From Moorena sp. SIOASIH (GTDB lineage Bacteria > Cyanobacteriota > Cyanobacteriia > Cyanobacteriales > Coleofasciculaceae), in assembly GCF_010671925.1 (NCBI RefSeq), contig NZ_JAAHIH010000011.1, forward strand, positions 62,001-126,000: a stretch of DNA of 64,000 nt, given 5' to 3'. Positions 18,217 through 27,817 of this stretch are shown one piece after another; the stretch's first letter is position 1; every line of letters begins with the position of its first letter. Below the pieces are notes generated by a model, which made no database searches, was not told the origin of the DNA, and was given only the letters and a program-made list of their open reading frames with translations. A program made the position numbers and the translations under genes.

Positions 18217-21200
18217 ATGCCCATGCCCACTCATGCACTATTATGCTCCAAGCAGTTGCTAGGGGGACTATACGTTAACGAAGAGGAGGAACACTCGGTA
18301 TTTCCTCTGAAACATACAGAGGTTTACGCCAAAATCACTGGTCACATGTCACGGGTAGAGGTGACACAGACCTTTGATAATCCGTTCAGCGAACCCTTAG
18401 AAGCGGTCTATATATTTCCACTACCAGATGAAGCGGCGGTGGATGAGATGGAGATTAAATTAAGCGATCGCATAATTGAGGGCAATATCAAAAAACGGGA
18501 AGATGCTCAAACTATCTACGAGCAAGCTTGCAGTCAGGGGCGGACTGCGGCACTCTTAGAGCAAGAACGGGATAATATTTTTACTCAATCTCTAGCTCAC
18601 ATTAAACCAGGGGAGCAAATTGAGGTCACCCTTCGCTATACCGATCAGCTACAGTTCCAGGGGGGTAATTATGAATTTGTCTTCCCAATGGTAGTTGGAC
18701 CGCGTTTCATCCCTGGTACTCCCATTGATGAGAGTGGGGATACTGACTGCGTTCCCGATGCTTCCCGGATCACTCCACCCTTGATTCCGCCAGACATGCG
18801 CTCAGGTCATGACATTGGAGTAACTATCGATATTGACGCTGGAGTAGCAATTACAGAGGTTTGTTCTACCTCCCATCAGATTAACATTGAACAACTCAAC
18901 ATTGAACAAAAGGGGCAAATCCTGCGGGTCAAACTGAGTCAGGAAGATACGATTCCCAACAAAGACCTGATTCTACGCTATGGGATTGCCAAGGAGTACA
19001 CTCAAACAACAGTACTTACCCACTCAGATCAACGGGGCAATCATTTTGCTGTGTATCTTATCCCCGCGTTGGACTATAGCACCGATGAGATTGTGCCAAA
19101 GGATGTGGTCTTCGTGATCGATACCTCTGGTTCTCAAATGGGGGATCCTCTGCTAAAGTCTCAGGAATTGATGCGTCGGTTTATTAATGGACTCAATCCG
19201 AAGGATACCTTTACCATTATTGATATTTCAGATACTGCTACCCAGCTATCTACCAAACCCTTATCGAATACCCCCCAAAACTGTAGAAAGGCGATTAACT
19301 ACATCAATCAATTAAAAGCCAACGGTGGTACTTATTTACTCAAAGGTATTCGTAACTTGCTGAATTTACCAGCTGCACCAGAGGGACGACTACGGAGTAT
19401 TGTACTGCTAAGTGATGGCTACATTAGCAATGAGAATCAGGTACTAGCAGAAGTACAGCAACAGCTTAAACCTGGAAATCGCATCTATAGCTTTGGTGTC
19501 GGCAGTTCTCCGAACCGGTTTCTGTTGAATCGCTTAGCTGAAATTGGACGGGGAATAGCTAGAATGGTGCGTCAGGATGAACCAACTGAAGCAGTAGCGG
19601 AACAGTTTTTCCGTCAAATAAATAACCCAGTGCTAACCAATATTCACGTTACCTGGGAAGGCTCAGGGGAAGCAATAATTTATCCCAATCGCACTCCGGA
19701 TCTATTTACCCAGCAGCCTTTGGTTATCTGTGGACGTATTTCTCCCATTCAAGAGTTCCAGGCAGAACAGTTGCAGGTTAGCAAGTTGAAGGTTGTTCGC
19801 GTAGCGTGGCCTTTTGGCCAAAGTTTGGAAAATAACCAACCCAACTCGAAGGCTACAGGCGAACAACTTTCAACCAAACAACCTACCCGACTTGAAGGCC
19901 AAAGGGGAACAACCTTGGCCAATAGGCCACGCTACGGGAACAACCCAAACCAACCTTCAACCTTCAACCCAAACCAACCTTCAACCTTCAACCCAAACCA
20001 ACCTTCAACCTTCAACCCAAACCAACCTTCAACCTTCAACCCAAACCAACCTTCAACCTTCAACCCAAACCAACCTTCAACCTTCAACCCAAACCAACCT
20101 TCAACCTTCAACCCAAACCAACCTTCAACCTTCAACCCAAACCAACCTTCAACCTTCAACCCAAACCAACCTTCAACCTTCAACCCAAACCAACCTTCAA
20201 CCTTCAACCCAAACCAACCTTCAACCTTCAACCCAAACCAACCTTCAACCTTCAACCCAAACCAACCTTCAACCTTCAACCCAAACCAACCTTCAACCTT
20301 CAACCCAAACCAACCTTCAACCTTCAACCCAAACCAACCTTCAACCTTCAACCCAAACCAACCTTCAACCTTAACCCCAAACCAACCTTGGCCTTTCGGC
20401 CACGCTACGCGAACAACCCCTACTGGTACTCTCAGAATTACGGGTACTAGGGCCGATGGTAGTTACTACGAGAAAAGATTTAACCTCAATTTTGATCAAG
20501 CCGACAATCCAGCCATTGCTCAGCTTTGGGGTAGAGCAAGGATTAAACACCTGATGCAGCAAATGTTGAGCTGTGAAACCAAAGCTGGGGTAGAGGCAGT
20601 GACCGCAACAGCGTTGAGTTATCAACTATTGTGCCAGTACACCGCTTTTGTGGCTGTCAGTGATCAGGTACCGGTTGCAGGAGAAAGCCACCTGATATCG
20701 ATGCAAGTACCAGTAACAATCCCAGAAGGAGTTAACTGGGAAGGCATGATCAAAAGTACTTTTGCTAGTGCAATTCAGGATAGACTCAGGCTACAGAAGT
20801 GGCGTTCAGGGTTGAGAGCAGGGGATAAGGGGAGCCGCAGACAAGCAGGAATTGACATCAATTCAAAACCATTTCCTCATGACCAGGGGAAAAAGGGGAC
20901 ACCTAAGAACTCTAAGATTAACCGATCTTTACTGTTTTCCCTCTCTGCCTTGTCTTCTCCCACCGCCTGGTCTTCTCCTATCCCAAGGTCTGTCCTACCA
21001 ATAAGTGAATATAGGAAATTAGGGGTTAAAACCAAAGCTTGGATTCAACAGTCAGAGTATAGGCAAAACAGGTCCAAGGAATCTAAGCTAACTAATGATA
21101 ATGATAATATTTATGCTACCGGTAAGGCATCAGAAATTATCCCTCAGGAGTATATTACTTCTAAGACACTTCAGGATAGAGACAATAATAATGATAATAT

Positions 21201-21639
21201 ATATGATAGCCATCAGGCATCAGAAAGAATCACTGAGGACTATTTCAGCACTAAATCACCAGATAATTTTGAATTGACCTTGGTCTGTCCTAGATTGATT
21301 CAAAAGGTGAAGTCAGAGATATTAAGCTCAGCGGCAATCAGCCATCACAGGTTACAGTTGGTCAGAGTTAAGGGATTAGATGAAATAGGGACAACTTGTT
21401 TAACTCAACATCTGCAACGGTTGAACCTACCCCTAGGGGTAGCTGGTGAAATTGTCTTCGAGTTCCTAGTGCGTAGAGGTCGCGTGATCAGGGTGATGTG
21501 GGATGAAGCAGCCTCTACCCTGACGGAATCCCAAATGATTGATTTGATTAAGCGATCGCTTTCTTGTTGGAGAGTTCCCCAAACCTGTGTAAAGAGCGTG
21601 TGTTTAACCTTACGGATTAACGAAGGTGCAACTCAATGA
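18217..21639 (+). CDS. VIT and von Willebrand A domain protein with internal octapeptide repeat
   Basis: 1,140 residues. The N-terminal VIT domain (about 10-165) contains VEVTQTFDNPF and YIFPLPDEAAVDEMEI. A VWA domain spans about 290-480, with MIDAS DTSGSQMG near residue 302. A low-complexity linker contains about 18 copies of NPNQPSTF (near 575-720). A region RVTGTRADGSYYEKRF continues the inter-alpha-inhibitor-like part, and the C-terminal ~110 residues (GRVIRVMWDEAASTLTESQ) resemble a TonB-C/AgmX-like fold. No signal peptide was seen at this start. VIT/VWA proteins bind metal-dependent partners; the role here is unknown. The last 23 bp overlap the convergent protease gene. A two-copy motif DNDNIY with KASE/QASE (near 965 and 990) is also duplicated. 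Confidence 0.85.
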   Translation: MPMPTHALLCSKQLLGGLYVNEEEEHSVFPLKHTEVYAKITGHMSRVEVTQTFDNPFSEPLEAVYIFPLPDEAAVDEMEIKLSDRIIEGNIKKREDAQTIYEQACSQGRTAALLEQERDNIFTQSLAHIKPGEQIEVTLRYTDQLQFQGGNYEFVFPMVVGPRFIPGTPIDESGDTDCVPDASRITPPLIPPDMRSGHDIGVTIDIDAGVAITEVCSTSHQINIEQLNIEQKGQILRVKLSQEDTIPNKDLILRYGIAKEYTQTTVLTHSDQRGNHFAVYLIPALDYSTDEIVPKDVVFVIDTSGSQMGDPLLKSQELMRRFINGLNPKDTFTIIDISDTATQLSTKPLSNTPQNCRKAINYINQLKANGGTYLLKGIRNLLNLPAAPEGRLRSIVLLSDGYISNENQVLAEVQQQLKPGNRIYSFGVGSSPNRFLLNRLAEIGRGIARMVRQDEPTEAVAEQFFRQINNPVLTNIHVTWEGSGEAIIYPNRTPDLFTQQPLVICGRISPIQEFQAEQLQVSKLKVVRVAWPFGQSLENNQPNSKATGEQLSTKQPTRLEGQRGTTLANRPRYGNNPNQPSTFNPNQPSTFNPNQPSTFNPNQPSTFNPNQPSTFNPNQPSTFNPNQPSTFNPNQPSTFNPNQPSTFNPNQPSTFNPNQPSTFNPNQPSTFNPNQPSTFNPNQPSTFNPNQPSTFNPNQPSTFNPNQPSTFNPNQPSTLTPNQPWPFGHATRTTPTGTLRITGTRADGSYYEKRFNLNFDQADNPAIAQLWGRARIKHLMQQMLSCETKAGVEAVTATALSYQLLCQYTAFVAVSDQVPVAGESHLISMQVPVTIPEGVNWEGMIKSTFASAIQDRLRLQKWRSGLRAGDKGSRRQAGIDINSKPFPHDQGKKGTPKNSKINRSLLFSLSALSSPTAWSSPIPRSVLPISEYRKLGVKTKAWIQQSEYRQNRSKESKLTNDNDNIYATGKASEIIPQEYITSKTLQDRDNNNDNIYDSHQASERITEDYFSTKSPDNFELTLVCPRLIQKVKSEILSSAAISHHRLQLVRVKGLDEIGTTCLTQHLQRLNLPLGVAGEIVFEFLVRRGRVIRVMWDEAASTLTESQMIDLIKRSLSCWRVPQTCVKSVCLTLRINEGATQ
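19942..20373 (+). repeat. 18 x 24-bp tandem repeat within the VIT/VWA gene
   Basis: The unit AACCCAAACCAACCTTCAAC(CTTC) starts every 24 bp from 19942 to 20350, essentially without variation; the last copy differs by one base. It encodes NPNQPSTF. Because 24 is a multiple of 3, other frames are open too, giving spurious ORFs on both strands. Confidence 0.95.
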
Positions 21640-22153
21640 CATCTTGCTTAATCGTGAGATCATAATCTTGATAGAAATTGTGTCCTAGCAGTCCAATTGA
21701 CAGGGATGGACTCACAGCAACCAGTAGGTTGTTAGCCACAATACCTCCTGCGGCAGCGGATGCCAAGCGACCCAGGGGTACATCAATTGTACCATTAGCT
21801 GTATCCATCGTGGCAGTTCCTTCTGGCTTCAATGCCAAAGCTTTTGCCATTTTTGGGGTAATTGTCACGACGGATGCTCCTGTATCAACCACCATTTCAA
21901 AGGTTCGTTTACCATTAAAGGTGACATCAATCACAGGAGTGTTATATACTCGGCGTTTGATCGGGATTGTAATCACCCCTGAACTGTTTGGCTTTGAAAT
22001 GCCGCAAAGTTTGCCAAGGTCAATCAGATTGCCATTGGCATCCCGCATGAAACAGGGTAAATCGATTTGAGCGTTAGAAACAGCAGGAGTCAGGGTGCTG
22101 GTTGTGATTACAAATAATGTTGTTAATAGTTGGATTGGTAAATAGGGTTTCAC
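21617..22153 (-). CDS. Secreted retropepsin-like aspartyl protease
   Basis: 178 residues with an N-terminal signal sequence (LLTTLFVITTSTLTPAVSNAQ) and a single catalytic motif VVDTGASVVTI near residue 90. A glycine-rich flap-like GRLASAAAGGIVANN and LLGHNFYQDYD follow. One DTG per chain means it must dimerise, as retropepsins do. This matches the clan AA / gag-asp protease family in cyanobacteria. It converges on the VIT/VWA gene with a 23-bp 3' overlap. Confidence 0.85.
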   Translation of the reverse strand: MKPYLPIQLLTTLFVITTSTLTPAVSNAQIDLPCFMRDANGNLIDLGKLCGISKPNSSGVITIPIKRRVYNTPVIDVTFNGKRTFEMVVDTGASVVTITPKMAKALALKPEGTATMDTANGTIDVPLGRLASAAAGGIVANNLLVAVSPSLSIGLLGHNFYQDYDLTIKQDVIELHLR

Positions 22154-22647
22154 CTGATTTATCTACTCCATAATTTTTGATTAGTACAAACTTTTAGGAA
22201 GGATTAAGGATGAAGGCTGACTCTGGACTTATCGCCTAATCCTAGATTACCCAGGGAAACTTTTAAACCAACACTACTCTTAGAGAGAGTTTATAGATAA
22301 ACTTTAATAATAGCTAATCGGTAATAAATCAATTAGCAGATAGGGAATCGTTGTTGGCTCGTTATCGGGCAAAGTTTGGGGAGTTATGCTGATAGCTGGC
22401 ACTATTACAAAAAAACTTAATAAAGGAATTCATAACAATCGATTTGAGTACTGAAATCGATGCAGCTTCGGAACAGGGGAGCCAGCGCTAGCTGCACATC
22501 TAGCATCGGCCAGCCATCCCCACTGGGTCAAGGATTGCCCATTGGCGCACGCTACGCGATTGGCCGTAGGCCACGCTAAAAGCGATCGCCTTTGGTGCTC
22601 AAACAGTTGAGCGAACCATGGGCTTACTGCCTGTTGTCACTCTGTTT
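22154..22647. other. Intergenic region with repeats, no gene seen
   Basis: It holds an inverted repeat near 22440 (CGATTT and AAATCG), a GCAGC/GCTGC hairpin near 22460-22495, and a CACGCTACGCG palindrome at 22542-22577. No supported coding frame. Confidence 0.6.
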
Positions 22648-22767
22648 TTACTGTGCGATCGCACTCAAGTTTGGCCACTCCCACCATCCCTTGAGTTCCT
22701 GCCAAACCCGTTCCATGGGATTAACCTCCCGGCAGTCAGATGGATCAAACCACCGGATGACATGGTC
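22648..22767 (-). pseudogene. Possible IS630-family transposase C-terminal remnant
   Basis: Read leftwards, the strand gives VIRWFDPSDC, then VNPMERVWQELKG and a stop at 22648. The NPMERVWQELK string resembles the last catalytic-glutamate motif of IS630-type DDE transposases (NPxExxWxxLK). The fragment is only about 40 codons and no ends were found, so this is tentative. Confidence 0.4.
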
Positions 22768-22813
22768 ACTCTGATCATGAGCTCAGTTCAGATTCACTGG
22801 TAGCTACCGCCGG

Positions 22814-24730
22814 TTATTCAGAACTATCTTCGACTTTGGTGTTGGACTCAGACTGCCCATTCCCTACTGCTGGTTCTTCCGAGATCTCCTCAACCACAGT
22901 AGTGAACTGAGATTCCTTTGGAGTTACCGCCGGTTGTTCAGAACTATCTTCGACCACAGTAGTGGACTCAGACTCCCCGGTCTCTACTGCCTGTTCTTCC
23001 GATATCTCCTCGACCACACTAGTGGATTTTGATTCTCTTGGAGCTACCGCCGGTTGTTCATAACTATCTTCGACCACAGTAGTGGACTCAGACTCCCCGG
23101 TCTCTACTGCCTGTTCTTCCGATATCTCCTCGACCACACTAGTGGATTTTGATTCTCTTGGAGCTATTGCCTGTTCTTCCGATATCTCCTCGACCACACT
23201 AGTGAATTCAAACTTACCGGTCTCTACTGCCTGTTCTTCCGATATCTCCTCAACCACAGTAGTGGACTCAGATTCCCTCGGAGCTACCACAGCTTCCTCT
23301 GATGTAATGTCCAGTTCCTCTAGCGCTTCAGGTGAGGGGCTAGGGGTGACAGCGGAACGTCCGAAGAAACTGCCAAAGCGACTCCAGATGTTTAATTTTG
23401 GCTTTTCTGATGATTCAGTCCCAATAGTTGCTTCCTCAACTGGTGCTGGGGTTTCACTGGCAGGAACCAGCTCTTCTGCTTCCAAAGTTGTTTCCACCTC
23501 AGGTAGGTTGGGCTCAACCTCAGGAGTTGCTTCCTCCAGAGTTATTGGTAGTTCACTGGGTGTTACAGATTCCTCTAGTTCTGGTATTTGCTCTGTTTCA
23601 GTAGGGGCTAATTCCCCTGGTGATGTAGTGTTTTCTTCTGTAGTTTCTTGTTCTATGGAAGTCGGTTCAGAGGTGAGAGGTTCTTCAACTATAGGAACAA
23701 CCGAGGGTATTGGTGTTGGCTCTACTGTAGGCGAAGTAGTCAGTGATGGACTCGGAGTTGGTGTCTCTTCTGGTACAGGTATTGGGTTTGCCGGTGGCTG
23801 ATAGTTGGGGTCTACAATACCACCAGCTTGCTCAGCTGAGAGTTGACCTAGTACTAGCTGGGAAAGGGTGTCTTCACCGTTAGGCTGGTAGTTAATCACC
23901 TCTACTGTGTTGTTAAAAACATTCTTGACTGGGTTGCCCTGTTGATCGAGAAACTCTAACTCTACCCAGTTTTTGCCCTCTTTAAACCCTGTCAGATAAA
24001 TCGATTCCCAACGGTCGAGTAGGAAACTTTGACCGTTCACAGTAACCCGAATCTGCCAATCAACACTATCATCATCTAGATTGTCTTGAGCCACTAGCTG
24101 GAGAGGGGTATTACTCAAGGGCGTATTCGTCAAATAGAAGTCCAGCATAATCGGCTCGGCTCCGTAGTCGCCTTTTGGAACGCTGTAAGTTAGGAGTGGC
24201 AGGGCTGGATCTGGGTTGTTGTCGTCAGTTTTAGTAAAGATATGAAATGTGGTCTGGGCATAGGCACCTTCATTTTTGAAGCTCTCATCCCAGGGGCGAG
24301 AGGCAAATGCCCGCAGGGTATGGGTGCCAGGGGATAAATCCTCTAGGATTAGAGGTTGGTCTAGGTCATAGATGGCTTGGAAAGGTTGGTTGTCCAGGAT
24401 GACGTTGAGATGAGGACCTATGCCTAAATCGGGATCTTGGAATATTGGCAAGTCCTGAACCTGAAATTTCACTGATACTGTTGTATCTTCGAGCACCATG
24501 TCATCACCAGGTCTGACAATGATGACTTGAGGCTGGTAAGCCTCTAGGCTCTGACTAAGTTCTTGAATAGCTAGGGGTGGCCCTACTTCTGATAACTGAT
24601 TAACTTGGTTGGTTTGGGAGCTGGCATCAATGCCAAACCGCTTCGATGTCTTGATGCGATCGCTACCACAGGCCACCAGACCCCAAACTAAAATCGTTGT
24701 GATTAGGAAGAAAAAAAGTCTTTTCACCAT
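22814..24730 (-). CDS. Lipoprotein with C-terminal acidic 20-residue repeats
   Basis: 638 residues from the ATG at 24730, chosen because MVKRLFFFLITTILVWGLVAC is a signal sequence with a lipobox (LVAC); the frame extends 15 codons further upstream without this logic. An Ig-like or carbohydrate-binding-like part (residues ~45-310; PGTHTLRAFASRPWDESF) is followed by a Pro/Thr/Glu-rich linker. The last 150 residues are about 7.5 copies of a 20-residue unit built on VVEEISEEQAVETGES. Probably anchored to a membrane with a long acidic tail. No named family recognised. It is divergent from psaA. Confidence 0.75.
   Translation of the reverse strand: MVKRLFFFLITTILVWGLVACGSDRIKTSKRFGIDASSQTNQVNQLSEVGPPLAIQELSQSLEAYQPQVIIVRPGDDMVLEDTTVSVKFQVQDLPIFQDPDLGIGPHLNVILDNQPFQAIYDLDQPLILEDLSPGTHTLRAFASRPWDESFKNEGAYAQTTFHIFTKTDDNNPDPALPLLTYSVPKGDYGAEPIMLDFYLTNTPLSNTPLQLVAQDNLDDDSVDWQIRVTVNGQSFLLDRWESIYLTGFKEGKNWVELEFLDQQGNPVKNVFNNTVEVINYQPNGEDTLSQLVLGQLSAEQAGGIVDPNYQPPANPIPVPEETPTPSPSLTTSPTVEPTPIPSVVPIVEEPLTSEPTSIEQETTEENTTSPGELAPTETEQIPELEESVTPSELPITLEEATPEVEPNLPEVETTLEAEELVPASETPAPVEEATIGTESSEKPKLNIWSRFGSFFGRSAVTPSPSPEALEELDITSEEAVVAPRESESTTVVEEISEEQAVETGKFEFTSVVEEISEEQAIAPRESKSTSVVEEISEEQAVETGESESTTVVEDSYEQPAVAPRESKSTSVVEEISEEQAVETGESESTTVVEDSSEQPAVTPKESQFTTVVEEISEEPAVGNGQSESNTKVEDSSE
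22817..23266 (-). repeat. 60-bp repeats encoding a 20-residue acidic unit
   Basis: About 7.5 imperfect units at the 3' end of the lipoprotein gene. Two alternating subtypes are visible (EEISEEQAVETGE and EDSSEQPAVAPRE), implying duplication of a 120-bp pair. Confidence 0.85.
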
Positions 24731-25420
24731 GATTATCTGGCTGTTCCTACCCAACAAGCCATCTCCTTTGATCACCAGCCTTTAATCTTAACTTACAGGT
24801 TGACCTCTAGTCTTGCTGCTTGTCTAATGGTGTTGGTCTATGAGCGTTGGGGTTGCCTATTGGCAGGATGATCAGGTCTGTTCTAACTTTCCCCCTCTTG
24901 GTGCCCGTTCCCTTGGTTAGGGAACCTCCCCGAGGTCGCACCCCTATTCCAAGTCTTCCGCTTTTCTATAAATCTTCCGCTTCTCTATTAACCATACCCC
25001 TAGAGGTTCAACCCTTGAGGGTCGTCTGTCTAGATCGGGGACACTTTTTTTTTTTCAAAAAATATTTAGCATTTATTTACATTTTGTAACATTTTGAAGA
25101 AATTATCATTGAATTTTTCTATAGTTAGTTTTGATTTTTTGTAATTGCGGCTCAGACACAAACAGTGGTATATCTAGTGATACCGCTAATTGAGAATAAT
25201 TGACAATTACCAAAAAAATTGTTAACTATTTTTAACTAAATTCAAAAAGGGCCTGAAGCAAGACCTATTATCTTCTAAGGGAGGTATCGGTTTTGACGTA
25301 AATTCAGAACAGGTCCTTGCTGCCGTGAGAAAGCAGTGATTAGAAAAGTGCTTTCTTATCCATAAAAATAAAACTCCCCTAGGGGTATTAGTCGTTCCTT
25401 GTCTAGAGAGGAGATTCCTC
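24731..25420. other. Divergent promoter region before psaA
   Basis: It contains an HLR1-type site (25076-25093), a possible TTGAAG/TATAGT pair with a long 20-bp spacer at 25094-25125, and an untranslated leader of up to ~300 nt. No ORF is supported. Confidence 0.6.
25076..25093 (+). promoter_or_regulatory. HLR1-type RpaB binding site upstream of psaA
   Basis: TTTACATTTTGTAACATT fits the HLR1 pattern of two (G/T)TTACA half-sites each followed by two A/T and separated by 2 nt, with one mismatch in the second half. In other cyanobacteria RpaB binds such sites at photosystem I promoters and lowers expression in high light. It lies ~330 bp before the psaA start. Confidence 0.55.
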
Positions 25421-27643
25421 ATGCCACTCGAGGTCGATAAAGACCCGGTACCAACTTCCTTTGAGAAGTGGGGTAAACCAGGTCATTTTGATCGAACCCT
25501 AGCGAGAGGTCCCAAAACCACCACTTGGATTTGGAACCTTCACGCTAACGCCCATGATTTCGATAGTCATACCAGTGACTTAGAAGACGTTTCTCGCAAA
25601 ATATTTAGTGCACACTTCGGTCACCTAGCCGTTGTCTTTGTGTGGTTGAGCGGCATGTACTTCCATGGTGCTCGTTTCTCTAACTACGAAGCATGGCTGA
25701 GTGATCCCACTACTATTAAGCCCAGTGCTCAAGTGGTTTGGCCTGTTGTTGGTCAAGGCATTTTGAATGGGGATGTTGGTGGGGGCTTCCACGGCATCCA
25801 AATCACCTCTGGTTTCTTCCAGCTGTGGCGTGCTTCCGGTATCACCAATAGCACCCAACTGTACGCAACAGCTATTGGTGGTTTGGTAATGGCAGCCCTG
25901 ATGCTATTTGCTGGCTGGTTCCACTACCACAAGAAGGCTCCGAAACTGTCATGGTTCCAGAGCGTGGAGTCGATGATGAACCACCACTTAGCAGTGCTGC
26001 TGGGCTGCGGTTGCCTAAGTTGGGCAGGTCACCAGATCCATGTGTCTTTGCCCATCAACAAGCTCTTGGATTCTGGGGTGGCTCCTAGTGAGATTCCACT
26101 GCCCCATGAGTTCTTATTAAATAAGGGCTTGATGGCAGATCTTTATCCCAGTTTTGCTCAGGGCATAACCCCCTTCTTCACCCTGAACTGGGGCGTCTAC
26201 TCTGACTTCCTCACCTTCCATGGTGGTCTGAATCCAGTAACCGGTGGATTGTGGTTGTCAGATACCGCTCACCATCACCTAGCTCTAGCAGTCCTGTTCA
26301 TCATTGCTGGCCACATGTACCGTAATTCCTACGGTATTGGTCATAGCATGAAGGAAATTCTAGAGGCTCATAAGGGTCCGTTCACTGGCGAAGGACACAA
26401 AGGTCTTTATGAAATCCTGACTACGTCTTGGCATGCCCAGCTAGCCATTAACCTAGCCATGGTAGGCTCTCTGAGCATCATTGTGGCTCATCATATGTAC
26501 GCGATGCCTCCGTATCCGTACATTGCCACAGACTATGGTACTCAGCTGTCCCTATTCACCCACCATATGTGGATTGGTGCCTTCTGTATTGTAGGAGGTG
26601 CAGCCCATGGTGCTATTTTCATGGTGCGGGACTATGACCCAGCCAAGAATGTGAACAACCTATTAGACAGGGCTATCCGTCACCGCGATGCAATTATCTC
26701 TCACCTGAACTGGGTGTGTATCTGGTTAGGTTTCCATTCCTTTGGTCTTTACGTTCACAACGATACGATGCGGGCTTTGGGTCGTCCTCAGGATATGTTC
26801 TCTGATACGGCGATTCAGCTACAGCCAATCTTTGCCCAGTGGATTCAAAACATCCACAACCTAGCGCCGGGAGGAACTGCTCCCCATGCTTTGGAAACCG
26901 TTAGCTATGCCTTTGGCGGAGGCGTTGTAGAAGTAGGCGGTAAAGTGGCAATGATGCCGATTGAGCTGGGTACAGCGGACTTTATGGTCCACCATATCCA
27001 TGCCTTCACCATTCATGTCACTGTACTAATTCTGCTCAAAGGGGTACTGTTTGCCCGTTCCTCACGTCTGATTCCCGATAAAGCTAACTTAGGCTTCCGC
27101 TTCCCCTGTGATGGTCCAGGTCGTGGCGGTACCTGCCAGGTATCTGGTTGGGATCATGTGTTCCTAGGCTTGTTCTGGATGTATAACTGCATCTCTGTGG
27201 TTATTTTCCACTTCAGCTGGAAGATGCAATCTGATGTCTGGGGAACAGTATTCCCGGATGGGACTGTGTCTCACATTACCAATGGCAACTTTGCCCAAAG
27301 TGCGATCACCATCAATGGCTGGTTACGGGACTTTTTGTGGGCACAAGCCTCAAATGTAATCACATCTTACGGCTCAGCTCTGTCGGCATACGGCATAATG
27401 TTCCTAGCTGGTCACTTCGTCTTTGCCTTTAGCCTGATGTTCCTATTTAGTGGTCGTGGGTACTGGCAAGAACTGATCGAATCCATCGTTTGGGCTCATA
27501 ATAAATTGAAAGTAGCCCCATCGATTCAGCCTCGTGCTCTGAGCATCACTCAGGGTCGGGCTGTGGGGGTAGCTCACTACCTCCTGGGAGGAATCGTCGT
27601 TACCTGGTCATTCTTCCTGGCACGAATCCTGTCAGTGGGATAA
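25421..27643 (+). CDS. psaA: Photosystem I P700 apoprotein A1
   Basis: A 740-residue, eleven-helix reaction-centre subunit. Clear landmarks are HAHDFDSHTSDLE, the F-X iron-sulfur segment FPCDGPGRGGTC near residue 570, and GRGYWQELIESIVWAHNKLK near the end. With PsaB it binds P700, A0, A1 and the F-X cluster in the thylakoid membrane. The start is supported by GAGAGGAG eight bases upstream. The N-terminus is ~10 residues shorter than many homologues (starts MPLEVDKDPVPTSFEKW). It is followed after 174 bp by psaB. Confidence 0.98.
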   Translation: MPLEVDKDPVPTSFEKWGKPGHFDRTLARGPKTTTWIWNLHANAHDFDSHTSDLEDVSRKIFSAHFGHLAVVFVWLSGMYFHGARFSNYEAWLSDPTTIKPSAQVVWPVVGQGILNGDVGGGFHGIQITSGFFQLWRASGITNSTQLYATAIGGLVMAALMLFAGWFHYHKKAPKLSWFQSVESMMNHHLAVLLGCGCLSWAGHQIHVSLPINKLLDSGVAPSEIPLPHEFLLNKGLMADLYPSFAQGITPFFTLNWGVYSDFLTFHGGLNPVTGGLWLSDTAHHHLALAVLFIIAGHMYRNSYGIGHSMKEILEAHKGPFTGEGHKGLYEILTTSWHAQLAINLAMVGSLSIIVAHHMYAMPPYPYIATDYGTQLSLFTHHMWIGAFCIVGGAAHGAIFMVRDYDPAKNVNNLLDRAIRHRDAIISHLNWVCIWLGFHSFGLYVHNDTMRALGRPQDMFSDTAIQLQPIFAQWIQNIHNLAPGGTAPHALETVSYAFGGGVVEVGGKVAMMPIELGTADFMVHHIHAFTIHVTVLILLKGVLFARSSRLIPDKANLGFRFPCDGPGRGGTCQVSGWDHVFLGLFWMYNCISVVIFHFSWKMQSDVWGTVFPDGTVSHITNGNFAQSAITINGWLRDFLWAQASNVITSYGSALSAYGIMFLAGHFVFAFSLMFLFSGRGYWQELIESIVWAHNKLKVAPSIQPRALSITQGRAVGVAHYLLGGIVVTWSFFLARILSVG

Positions 27644-27719
27644 CTGCTTACCAGGAATCGATGCCAAACCTTGAGTGGGATACCATAACCTGTGTCTCGC
27701 CTGTCGATACCATAAGCAA

Positions 27720-27739
27720 CCTGGAACTTCGGTTCCAGG
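27720..27739 (+). other. psaA-psaB intergenic hairpin with TTCG loop
   Basis: CCTGGAAC (27720) and GTTCCAGG (27732) form a perfect 8-bp stem closed by a TTCG tetraloop. There is no T-run, so it is more likely an RNA stability or processing element than a terminator. Confidence 0.65.
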
Positions 27740-27817
27740 GAGTTAATTAAGAAAAAACAATGAGCAGCATGATTGCATAAGTCTCATAGGTCAGCGAGGA
27801 GAATTTCCTTAAAGCAT

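Noticed and set aside
19932..20351. Open frames on both strands inside the 24-bp repeat array
   Set aside because: The period is a multiple of 3 and the unit has no stop in several frames, so these frames are open automatically; only the VIT/VWA frame continues into folded domains on both sides.
25385..25421. Earlier start for PsaA
   Set aside because: In-frame codons upstream of 25421 do not resemble the usual PsaA N-terminus and the GAGAGGAG ribosome site is placed for the ATG at 25421.
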